DNA from: Taiwanofungus camphoratus
Taxonomy: Eukaryota > Basidiomycota > Agaricomycetes > Polyporales > Taiwanofungaceae
DNA: 64,000 nt
Reading direction: 5' to 3'
Assembly (NCBI GenBank): GCA_003999685.1
Contig: CP021228.1
Span: forward strand, 682,001 to 746,000
How positions within the stretch are numbered: the first letter of the stretch is position 1; the number at the start of each line of letters is the position of its first letter. Both the position numbers and the translations under genes were made by a program. The notes under the pieces are model-generated. The model saw only the letters and a program-made list of their open reading frames with translations, ran no database searches and was not told the origin of the DNA. Shown one piece after another: positions 10,571 through 21,223 of the stretch.

Positions 10571-13500
10571 ATGATATTCCGTCGAATCGTAAGAGGTGTA
10601 GTTGTTACATCCCTGGTTTATATGGCTGCGACAGCTCCTCCTGGATTTCCTGCATCCGGGAACGGGTTGTGGTACACAGCCCCAGGTCAAAGCAACTCGT
10701 GGTCGACTGAGTGGTTGCCTATTGGCAATGGTTTCATTGCTGGTGTGCCTTCATAATTGGGTGCACTAATGCCTGACTTTCTCATAGTTGACTAAGCCAC
10801 AATGCCGGGGGAGACCTCTCAAGAGACGGTACATCTCAACATAGAATCCTTGTGGTCGGGAGGACCCTTTCAGGATCCGGTACGTTGATATCTAGTACCC
10901 AGCATCTTCGCATTCTCGCATGAAGGAACCATATTTCCTTTGTCGGATCTCCATCTGAACGTTCATTTTTCTACCTCCATTTGCCTTCCGAGTCCCGCAT
11001 TGTTATTGGTACTGGCGCGGACTTACTAGTATCTATGATGTCATGCGTAATCACCATAGACATACAACGGAGGTAACAAGCTTCCTTCAGAGCAAGCGGC
11101 CATGGCGCAGGACATGCAAGCATACCGTCAAGCTGTATTCGAAAGCCCCACAGGAACAATTAACAGTAAGACGAATCCAATGGATCGTGAATGAGCCATC
11201 TGTTTTTTAATATAGCAATCGGCAGACATTGATGAACTGATGACCCCTCCAGGCGCATATGGTATGTACGACCTCGTCTGTAGATCATTCATTTTACTGA
11301 AGTAATGATATCATTACCGAATGTCAGGCTCATATGCTGCTGCTGGTTCCCTTCTGACAACGATGAACCTGACGGGCCCGATTTCCAACTACTACCGCTG
11401 GCTAGACCTTGACTCGGCTGTTGCACGTACAATGTGGACTCAGAGCAGTCTCACTTACTTTCGGTGATTAACGCTTCATTTATCTGCACTCACTTGCGTG
11501 CCGTAAGGCTGTCCATATTCACTGATGTCCAACGTTTGTCCACATACATCGCCTCATAGTGAATCGTTCTGCTCTCACCCTGCCCAAGCTTGCTTCCAGT
11601 ACATCAATACTACAGGAATAGATACTCTGCCCCCTTTAACATACGCGTTCTCTGTCTCCGCCGAGTATCCCTTACCTGCTCCAAATGTTACCTGCCTCGA
11701 TAACTACACCCTCAGTCTTTCGGGGCTGGTGTCTGTTCCTGGCATGGCATACGAGATCGTTGCGCGTGTCCGTGGATCTCCCAACGCCACTATCTATTGC
11801 ACGCCGTCTGGCAATAATGCGACAGTAAGCGTAGAGAATACAAGCGAGGCGTGGATCACTTGGGTTGGAGGAACAAACTACGATATGGACGCAGGCGATG
11901 CTACTCACGGATTCTCTTTCTCTGGAACGGATCCCCACGCATTACTTATTACATTACTGTCCACGTCTACTACCTCTGATGGATACCTCACCCTTCTGAG
12001 CGATCATATATCGGATTACGCTGCCCTTATGTCCCCATTCTCACTTTCTCTTGGTCAGACCGCAGATTTATCAACACCGACTGACAAGCTGAAGGCAGCA
12101 TATCAAACAAACGTTGGCAATCCCTACCTTGAGTGGGTGTTGTTCAACTATGGTAGGTATTTGCTCGCGGAGAGCGCGAGAGGCACGCTGCCCCCAAATT
12201 TGCAGGGGAAGTGGGTAGAAGGGTTGAATAGCTCATGGGGTTCAGGTGCGTGGTGTAATGTTTCTTCTGTAATGCACGTCAGGGCTTTGCCCACATATCT
12301 GGAATCTGTCAGATTATCGTTAGTCACTCCTCGAGAACGTTCAAGATTTCGCGTCCGCCTGATCATGTTAACAAGACTCCAACATTAATATTCAGATGAA
12401 TCATTGGTTCGCAGAGACAACCAATATGGACGTTATGATGCCACTCTCTGATTATATCGAGGTCAGCCCTTTTCGTGAATCTTGGTTTTTCGGTCTCAGC
12501 GGTTCGTTGAGTATCGCAGAAAACCTGGGCACCGCGAGGCACGGAGACAGCACAGATTCTCTACAATATCTCCCGTGGTTGGGTTACTCACAATGAGGTC
12601 TGCCATCCCCCCTCTTGAGATATTCTTTAAGGCTACAGGCTTATTATTGCGCACGCCCGACCCCAGATGAATGTTAGTAAGGCTGTAATGACAATAACTT
12701 TTGTTCTCTCAATGAAGAATGTTAGATATTTGGACACACGGGGATGAAGTTAGAAGGTAACTCGGCACAATGGGCTGATTATCCTGGTGCGTGCTCGCAA
12801 TCACAATGTGCTGTAATGTCGGTCTGAGGTATCTTTATCCTTCGAATCCTCAGAATCCGCTGTTTGGATGGTGCGATAACCCGTGCTGTACACGTTGGGC
12901 CAGGAAAACTCATCTGTTTCTAGATGATTCACGTCTGGGATCATTTTGATTACACAAACAATATCACTTGGTTTCAATCGCAGGGTTGGCCCCTGCTCAA
13001 GGTCTGACGACATTCTCCATCCTTTGTGACGTGTTACTCATAGTGGTCTTGCGCTGCTCAGGGTGTAGCACAATTCCACCTGGATAAGCTCATTTCGGAT
13101 TTGTACTTTAATGACTCCACCCTCGTTGTGAACCCGTGCAACTCCCCTGAGCAAGTACCTATTACATTCGGTGAGTCTCTACCTTGATTGAGGATAGCCA
13201 GCGATAACATACCTTTTCTTCGTCCCCTTACTGCCCGACATAGGCTGCGCGCACTCACAGCAATTAATATGGCAGCTCTTCAATGCCATCGAGAAGGGGT
13301 TCGCTGCCTCTGGTGACACTGATTTCGGATTTCTGCAAGGCATGTATCTTCTCGTCATCTAACAGGGAGGCAGGCTTATATCCGTAACAGAGGTACAGGC
13401 GACGCGGGCACAAATGGACAAAGGTATACACATTGGGTCGTGGGGCCAACTGCAAGGTCAATAATTCATCGCTCCAAATACCGGCCGCTTACACAATCTT

Positions 13501-14300
13501 GCACAGAATGGAAAGTCGACATGGATTCCCCTACCGATACTCACCGCCATTTGTCGCATCTGATTGGCCTCTATCCGGGCTACGCTATCGCTTCGTACGA
13601 CCCGTCCATCCAGAACGGCAGCACCAGCGGATACAACAAAAGCGACGTCTTGGGTGCCGCTGAGGTGAGCCTCATACATCGCGGGAACGGAACGGGCCCC
13701 GACGCCGATGCGGGGTGGGAGAAAGTGTGGAGGGCAGCGTGCTGGGCACAGTTGGGTAACGCAAGCGAGTTCTACCTTGAGCTTTCGGTATGCAGGCCTT
13801 CTCGAGCTTTATGGATGTCTCTGATTGCAATGCCTCCAGTATGCTCTCGAACGCAATTTCATGTCGAACCTATTCAGCGTTTACCCTCCGTTCGGGCCTG
13901 ATGCGATCTTCCAAATAGACGCGAACTTTGGCTACCCTGCTGCGTTGCTGGTGAGCCGAACTCTTTCTCCGTTGTGCATATCTGCTTAATGGTAATTTAC
14001 CACACATCTTCATATCAGAACGGCTTGCTGCAAGCTCCCGACGTGGCCTCTCTAATCACGCCTCTCGTTGTTGCCGTTCTTCCCGCGCTTCCTGTCGTCT
14101 GGCCCTCCGGGTACCTCAAAGGTGCCCGCATCAGGGGTGGCATGAGTCTAGACATAGAATGGGCGGGAGGAAAGCCTACCTACGTAACGGTCACTGTTGA
14201 CCAAAATGCTATTCCGCGGCCTGTGGAAATCATATATAACGGTAGCACGGTCAGTTCGTTCACAACATCTGGCGGTTTGACGAAGGCAATCGGGTTTTGA
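10571..14300 (+). CDS. Glycoside hydrolase family 95 alpha-L-fucosidase, secreted
   Basis: GH95 enzymes remove alpha-1,2-linked L-fucose with inversion. Proposed exons: 10571-10742, 10797-10879, 11060-11165, 11226-11261, 11328-11463, 11560-12245, 12313-12318, 12376-12461, 12520-12597, 12726-12786, 12854-12870, 12924-13001, 13062-13170, 13244-13339, 13391-13456, 13507-13787, 13840-13950, 14019-14300; phases close to 829 residues, usual for the family. Residues 1-21 ([20 protein letters not shown]) form a signal peptide. Family blocks in order: [61 protein letters not shown] (about 407), TWAPRGTE (about 439), [19 protein letters not shown], and IDANFG near 726. The two Asn of the SNINIQ block, a Glu after WAPRGT and the Asp of IDANFG correspond by position to the active-site region known for GH95. 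Many Asn-X-Ser/Thr sites suit a secreted protein. Exon 7 is only 6 nt, and intron 14 appears to use a GC donor. Confidence 0.9.
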
Positions 14301-14793
14301 AGCGCATGTTGGGACAATGTTGAATACCTCCTAATTTGGTGCATAGGATTACTTGATCATCCTGTGGCAATAGCGTCGAAAGAAAGTCTTTGCAACTTGC
14401 TTTTGTATTGGACAACTCTCAGTCCATAGTTGCAATGAGAGCGGAAATCATAATTCAATTTGAGTGGTTCATTGAGAGGAAAGCACCGCAACAAATCGCG
14501 TTCCACAGCAATTTACTATTGAAGGTGCATTTCCCTTCAATGCGTACGAACACGACAGCTGGCAGGGGATGTTCCGAATTCATTGGGTGCAAAAGCGAAG
14601 AAGAAAGCCCCATGAAATATCAATCGTGTCGCTGCGCGCTTTCCCAGGCTTTCTCGCGTGTCGTCCGAGCGCTTAAGACATGTCCTCATCGACTCCCTTA
14701 CTCTCGCTTGTCAGCTATTCCTCAATCTACTTCACCCTACTTGGCCTCTTCTTCGCATTTATCTAGCGCGGCCAGAAGTCCAGTCCGGGCGAC
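14301..14793. other. Intergenic between GH95 and the VHS-GAT gene
   Basis: Short frames only. It contains the 3' end of the fucosidase transcript and a CT-rich promoter stretch (about 14690-14760) ahead of the next start codon. Confidence 0.55.
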
Positions 14794-16665
14794 ATGTTCC
14801 CCTCATCTGCAGCATGGACGTCGAATATATCTCCCATCGAGGTCCTCGTCACTCGAGCATGCACTCCTTCCATGCCAGAACCGAACTATACTTTGCACCT
14901 TGAGGTTGCAGAATACATCAATCAAAAGAAGGCGAATACGTACGTCTGCAGACATACTGGACTAATTTGTCCTACTCATGTTCCCTTTGACAAGACCACG
15001 AGAAGCAGCTATGCTCGTAGCACGCCTTGTCAATCACCGGAATCCCCATGTGGCAATGCTTGCCCTTGCCCTCCTAGAAACACTCGTTCAGTCCTGCGGA
15101 TACCCGTTTCATCTCCAGATAGCGACCAAGGAGTTTCTCAATGAACTCGTGCGTCGATTTCCAGAACGTCCACCTCCATTCCCCGGACCTGTCATGTCGA
15201 GGATTCTGGACCTCATCAATGACTGGAAAGAGGGAATTTGTAGCGAGTCAAGGTGGAGGGAAGACTTAGGGAACATTAGGGACATGCATCGTTTGCTGAC
15301 GTTCAAGGGGTACCGATTCCGCGATCGACCACGGCATCCGCCTGTCGCATCTGCTTCAGTGCGTATCTCAGCGTGCCCTCGACATTTACATTCTATATGT
15401 TCGGTTAAGCTAACATTGCTGATTTTTTTGCAGAACTTGAAATCAGCGGATGAACTCGAGCAGGAAGACCGAGAAGCGCAAGAAGCAAAGCTTCAAGAAC
15501 TGATTCGGCGAGGCACACCGCGCGATCTCGCCGCAGCACAGGAGCTGATGAAGACACTCGCAGGCGCAAACCCGGATGCGAAACCAGACTACCGCACACA
15601 GGCACTAACAGAACTCAACAAACTCGAAAGCAAAGTGATCTTGCTCAACGAGATCCTAGACAATGTGGACACGACGAAAGGGGAGAAGTTCGTTTCCGGT
15701 GACGTATATGATGTGAGTGAGTTACGCGGAGGTCGCCAACGTTAGCTGACTTTGGAATAGCAAGTCGCATCGATCCTCACTGCGGCACGACCGAAGATTC
15801 AGGGATGGATATCAAACGCTGAGACCGACGATCCAGAGTCATTAAGTGAGCCACTTGGTATCATTCGTTCCACACCTCTCATCACTCCGTCTCTTATTTA
15901 GATACCTTTCTGCAAATAAACGATCAGATCAACACCGTCTTGCACCGGTACGAGTGCTACAAGGAGGGCGACTACGCGTCAGCCTCGAACCCCATCCCGC
16001 CAGAGCTCGGTGGGCGGCAGAACGATCTCTCACTCATCGACCTCGACGACTCGGCCCCATCCGCAGTCAATGGCGCATCGGGATCAGGGACGGGAGCGGC
16101 TGCAATAGACGACCTCGCGAGCTTATTTGGTCCATTCGCGTCAACCAACGTTTCACAGCCTGCACCCCCTACAGGAATGGGGATTAGAATAGGCGGGGGC
16201 ATGGGGTCCGGGATGATGGGAATGAGTTCTGATTCAAGTATGAGCGCGGGCATGGGCATGAATACCCCCATACCCTCACATTCCAATGGCTATAATACGG
16301 GATTGGGATCAGGGATGGGGATAGGATCCCTCCCTAATCTTAATCACTCCACACGTCCTGGTGCGATCTCGCCATCGCGGGGCCCGCCGTTAGGTTCCAT
16401 CAGGCTTGGCACGCCGCAGTTGCAGACGCAGCCACAAGGCGGGTCAGGTCCGTCCACTCCGAATTACCTCGGCAGCGCCATGCAGCCAATGGGTGCGTCG
16501 ATGCAGTGGCAGGGATCAATGCCGCAGTTGCAGCCTCAACAGCAACAGTCGTACCAACAATCGCAGCAGCCGCAGCAGCATCCTGCCAGCGGTACGACCA
16601 GTCCGGCTGGCCAGACGCAGGGGCAGGGCAAGGACCCGTTCGCAGATCTCGTCGGATTGTTCTGA
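14794..16665 (+). CDS. VHS-GAT domain trafficking adaptor (TOM1/GGA-like)
   Basis: Proteins of this type bind ubiquitin, Arf GTPase or clathrin and sort cargo at Golgi and endosomes. Exons 14794-14939, 14995-15358, 15434-15712, 15761-15845, 15902-16665 close in phase to 545 residues. The VHS domain occupies roughly residues 8-150, with blocks such as LVNHRNPHVAMLALALLETL and the ending FKGYRFRDRP. A coiled segment with ELIRRGTPRDLAAAQELMKTL begins the GAT domain (about 190-300), whose helices include LNKLESKVILLNEILDN and INDQINTVLHRYE. The tail is Gly/Met-, Gln- and Pro-rich and ends DPFADLVGLF; the LVGLF end resembles a clathrin-box peptide. I see no C-terminal gamma-ear domain, so it is closer to TOM1-type or ear-less adaptors than to a complete GGA. 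Confidence 0.88.
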
Positions 16666-16997
16666 GGGAGCATGTGCTTTGGTATTGCTATCTTACTGAG
16701 TAGACTGTATGTTGGTTGTCTTATTTTTGCAAGTCGGGGTGATCCAATGTATGTAGCTCAACAGCGAGAGCATCTGATCATTTTGTGTGAGGACCTTAAA
16801 ATTAACTGAAAACATGAAGGGCCGGATTGTTGCGAGTCTGAGGGCGAGGAAGGCCATAGCGGTGCTAGAATGGTAAACCGATGCTGCTGGGATTGATAAA
16901 CATGCCCTCAGCAATCAAGCACCCTGCTCGCCATCGCCGTCATACGTATGCGACATATCATATAAACCTATATTGTATGTGCAGGTCCAGCAGCTAC
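16666..16997. other. Convergent 3' flanks of the VHS-GAT and V-ATPase E genes
   Basis: The two genes end tail to tail about 330 bp apart. No further gene or strong hairpin noticed. Confidence 0.6.
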
Positions 16998-17964
16998 TTA
17001 GGTGTAAAACTTGCGGTTCGGATTCGGACCGAACAGATTGTTTCTGATTTCAGGCAACATCTGAAGTGAGCGACGACCGATCAGCTTCAACGGCACACAA
17101 CAGAGACATGGCATATAAATACCCTGTCCTCCAGCAGCCGGAGACGTTCATCCAATGTGTTATCCAGAGTGATACGCTGGCTGCCACTGATCAGCTTGAC
17201 GCCACCCGCACTGCACAATAATTGCTTAGATACACAGCTAAGTGAATCACGAGAACAGACGTACATGTCGTTGCTTAATGTCCCTTTGACCACAGCGTTG
17301 ACCGTCCTCCCGCTGACCTCGGTGTATTGCTTCGCCGCCCCATCCACCGCGCGCTGCACAATCTCGACGTCCGTCTCGCGCGCGTGCACGGTGACATTTG
17401 GCTCGAGCAGCTGAAGAAAGCCCTGGACAATTACGCCCTCTAGGAATTGCACATAGCGCGCCTCGTCCCGCGAGAGCTCAAAGATAAGAGTGCGTGCGGT
17501 GAAGAAAAGGTCCTGCAAGTGCTCTTCGCGCTGCTGTAACAGCTTGAGGCGAGATTTGTTCGTGAGCGTCGATTGTGTGCTGTGAAAGGCCGGATCAGTC
17601 TGTGATGAGTATCCGGCCAGTGTACGTACATCTTCTGTGCAACCTCTGCACCCTTGCGCTTCTTCTCGTACTGAGCATCGATGGCTTGCTGCTCTTGTTT
17701 CACAAGCTTAGCCTAAGTGCGTGTGTGATGATGTCAGTGCTGCACATTTGCCCCGTCTTGGAGAGGCAAGAGGGACCTTTTCGATGGCAAACTCTTCATC
17801 CGCCTTGACCCTGATTTCCCGCCCCTTTTCCATTGCCTCCTGTTTGATGAACGCAACCTGAACATATAGAGTGAGACTTCAGATCCTGTCAGAAATTGAG
17901 TGAGACTAGCCATTTTGTTCATCTCAGTGAGGACCTCATCATCGTTAAGAGGTCTTCCGGACAT
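16998..17964 (-). CDS. VMA4: V-type H+-ATPase subunit E
   Basis: Peripheral-stalk subunit of the vacuolar proton pump, joining the V1 catalytic head to the membrane sector on vacuole and endosome membranes. Exons on the minus strand: 17911-17964, 17777-17857, 17630-17712, 17265-17579, 17123-17210, 16998-17060; together 227 residues, the usual length. The start MSGRPLNDDEVLTEMNKM, the long Lys/Glu-rich helix (VKADEEFAIEKAKLVKQEQ), LTNKSRLKLLQ, and the end MLPEIRN followed by LFGPNPNRKF are diagnostic. Intron 1 must begin at GC (ATG then gctagt) to keep the family sequence in phase, so it looks like a GC-AG intron; no GT donor nearby gives a frame. Confidence 0.95.
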
Positions 17965-18765
17965 AGTTGGAGAAAGCTGAGGCGGTATGTACGTTCAGCA
18001 GTGCTTGAATTACTGCTCGCTAGTACTGCAATTGCTATGTACCAAGTATGTATGTACCTCCGAGGATGACACGTGACAAGGTACGGTGACAGGTCGTGAC
18101 AACTCGCGTCTTCGTCGAGGAAGGAGTGTTTCCACTGTCCACTGTTCAGTGCTCTCCCTTTGCCCTTCATACCACCGAAGCCCCTTGGTTATATGTTCTC
18201 ATTTTACATATTCGGATCAACCGGAACTTATGGTCATGTAGTGCAACAGCCGTAGGATGGGGTTCTCGGAGTTAGATCTTATTCAGTTCTGTTGAAATTA
18301 TCCGGACATCACTTTGTCGACGTTGGGCAAACACCCGAACTTGAAGCATTTGACTGGGGTCGGTCTCTTGAATCTTGTCCAATTTTATTACAGGCTGTTG
18401 GAGCAAGCCAAAGATCATATCGACTGCAATTGCTGATCCTTGCAGTATAAGTGTTTCAAATCTCAGGATCATGTTGCAAGGTTGAGACAGATCATGCATG
18501 ATTAATTGATCGTCTGGATGAATAGTGTAAGCGGTATTCCCCTTCTGTATTGTGAGCGCTTGGTTTGCGAAAGGCTTCACCTTCTGGTTGGTTGGGCTCG
18601 CCTCCGTACATCAAACATACTCTGTTACTACCCTTAATAGCCTAAGGCCTGGGTTCCTATTACTTTTTTATTACAATTGCTGGTCGATTGCACATTCCCA
18701 CTCATCAGTTCATTCCCTTTCCCATTCGCTGACCTTCCGATTCCTTCGAGCACACGCCGACTACA
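17965..18765. other. Intergenic upstream of VMA4
   Basis: No coding frame of quality. It contains the VMA4 promoter (minus strand), and then sequence I cannot assign before the MITE-split gene. Confidence 0.5.
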
Positions 18766-19909
18766 ATGGATCCCATACACCCGTCTGCTCAAGTAGCTTC
18801 CAGGCCGCCATCGTCTTCTCTCGGAGGCGATATCACAGTTGTTGAGGTTGATTGTGGGCGGGACAGGTCGCACAGGACCACCGCCAATCCCTATACGAGC
18901 TTTGATCCCAAATCACCGAAAATGGGGGCCTGGGAGCCGAAATGTTCGATGCAAATAACCGAATTTCTGGCCCGCCGGGGGGCATTGTTGGGTGCCAAAA
19001 ATCACCGAAAATGGACCGATAAATGGGAGGTCCGGTGCCTAACCACCAAAATGGGGGGTTTCCGGACATGGAGATAACCATTACAGTCATGGTTCCAGTC
19101 AGGTGCCGATCTAAAAAGATTTTTTCGGTGAAAAATAGGGTGGTGCTCCAACACCGCGGAAACCATTTTGAGGGGCAAAAATGGCAGGCAAATCAGGCTG
19201 CGAGCTTTTTTGGAGGTTCGATCCCATTTTTAACCGAAAATGACCATCTTTGGTCGATGTTATGTGCAAAATCACCGAAATTGTCCATGCTCGAAATAGG
19301 TTATGTTCGGGATCAAAGCTCTTATAGGGTTTGGCGGTGGTCCTGGTCGCACCTACTTGTAGCACCAAAACGTGTCCGGGACATGCCCATCCATGGAGCT
19401 TCCAGTGACCAAACCATCGAGGTTGCGTTGGCGATTACAGCGGAGATACCTGGTCTCAGTGATGCTGGAACGCCCTTCGCACTTGATATCCCTCTCACGG
19501 ACACCGGCTTGACCTCGGCTGCTGTTCTACAATTGTATTCGTGGCTGCGGACACGATTCGACTGGGAAGGTGATGTGAGCACGCTCCTTAGGACAGATGT
19601 CACCGCGGAGCTACTGGCAAGAGACATCGTAAGCAATGCAGTGGTGCCAGTCGAGGGTTGTAATACGGACCCACATACTGCAGTATTCACGTCGGACATG
19701 GCCATGGAGCCTTCGGAGTACAGTTCATGCTCCATGAGAGTGTTGGAGATAGGTCTTGGTATGTCTATACACTGTGCGATCGGTGTGACTAAAAAATCAA
19801 TATTATAGGCCAAGATCCGTCCCAAAATTCATTTGAGGCACCTCTCTATCTCCATAGTGGTGAAAACTGCAGTGATATTGTGCCGAAAGATTTCCCTTGC
19901 CCCCATTAA
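18766..19909 (+). pseudogene. Unknown small gene interrupted by an hAT-type MITE
   Basis: A frame starts at the ATG at 18766 and reads 36 codons exactly to the end of the first target duplication of the MITE. The same frame resumes immediately after the second target duplication at 19353, runs to 19758, and continues after a correctly phased intron at 19809-19909 (stop). Without the insertion this would encode about 204 residues. The central part (DTGLTSAAVLQLYSWL, followed by STLLRTDVTAELLARD) weakly resembles a phosphopantetheine carrier motif. That reading is uncertain; I do not recognise a family. The element plus duplication adds 479 bp, which is not a multiple of three, so the copy here is expected to be disrupted unless the insert is spliced out. 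Confidence 0.5.
18866..19352 (-). mobile_element. hAT-type MITE, copy 2 (471 bp plus 8-bp target duplication)
   Basis: The element at 18874-19344 is the inverse of the copy at 9540-10011 and closely similar along its length. Perfect 8-bp direct repeats GGTCGCAC flank it (18866-18873 and 19345-19352). Both termini read inward as AGGACCACCGCC. It lies inside an apparent coding frame. Confidence 0.95.
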
Positions 19910-21223
19910 TTCTCTTGCGTTTCCATGCAGCGTTCGGGATTCCCGCCTCCAACCCGGCGATATCGTCCCATGCCCAAGGGGCAAACTTTCAGTCGAAGTA
20001 GTTTCCGACCAAGGGGACGAATATCCGGCAGTCTCGCTCATGCCTGATAGGTGAACTGAGAGTTCTATCGGAGACGCGACTGTAGATATTGGCATGACGC
20101 CGTACGAATCCTGGACCGGAATACGTCCCAGCATGTCTGGGTACGTCATAGGATCGTCTACACCTGCAAGCATTGTGCCGCTCCGTTGATGTTCACTTCC
20201 TCACGTAGATTAATGTGCGGCTTGCTAGCGTTCGGCCTACTGGGCTCGCCGCTCTCGCCGACGTTCCAGCCCGTGAACAAAGCCTGCTGCCCAGTCAACC
20301 TTGCTACGGGCTCGCCACTCGGACATACACCCGTCTTCTCGCCGTGGCTTGAAACACTGCGCTTCCCTGCGATGGAACCCATCCAGTCCCCATGGATTGC
20401 AGATTTTCCGCGCCGTGGCTCGAGCTGTTTGTTTACCTTCCCGCAGTCACCCCAGTGCTATTTTGATTACTGAGTCCCGAACGGCTCTTCTGATACAAGT
20501 GACATGTGAAGGAGGCCAACCGCTGTTATTAGATGCTTGTCGAGGGTGCTGAAGTATCGTTTTGGTGGTGATCTGAATTTTGGGTGGACCCTTCCAAGTT
20601 GTGTTACGGTATCCATCCAAGACCCCAGAGGCCTACAACGTGAAGGTTTTCATCTACTTGTAGGACTACAGTATATGAGGCAACGTAACTGGACATATTC
20701 CTGCTGTTGTCTAATAGATAAGCTACCTTGAGAAGGCAGCCAAGCTCATGCGTCGTCCTGTCCTTCTCACTGAGTATCTCTGGCATGCTCGAGAGTTCGT
20801 GATGTGATGACTCTGTCGATAGAGATTATTCGCGAAACCTATTCGATGTGTCACAGACATACACTCTGGAATGGTTGACCAGGTAGCTTCAGCGGCATGT
20901 GCGTAAACTCACGATCGATCTTATTGAGACGGTGCTTGCCAAAGGTGTTATTGACTATCATAGGTTTGAATGGGGGTTTGTTGAGCACAAAGAAGGTACA
21001 GACAGAGTACCATCGCGAAAACCAACAAAAACGAACAAGTAAATGAAAGGCGACGATTTATGAGACTCCACAAGTGAGTGGATTAAAGCCAAAGTTGCGT
21101 GTGACGTGATGTTACGTGACAGAATGTAGTAGACGCGTGACGTCACACACCGAGCGCGCCAAGCCGCTTGTCGCGACCACTCACCTCCTCCGCTATACTT
21201 CCGTCTCCGAAACGTCCACTATC
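19910..21223. other. Unassigned region before UBA2
   Basis: From 20186 to about 20550 there are moderately long, GC-richer plus-strand frames (one reads FRAVARAVCLPSRSHPSA in part) that could be the remains of a larger gene continuing from 18766, but no family is recognisable. From about 20550 to 21223 I see only intergenic DNA and the UBA2 promoter. Confidence 0.35.

Noticed and set aside
19353-19909. Possible SAM-methyltransferase motif (RVLEIGLG) suggesting a polyketide synthase fragment
   Set aside because: The following exon lacks any methyltransferase sequence and no synthase domains flank it; a lone motif is not enough.
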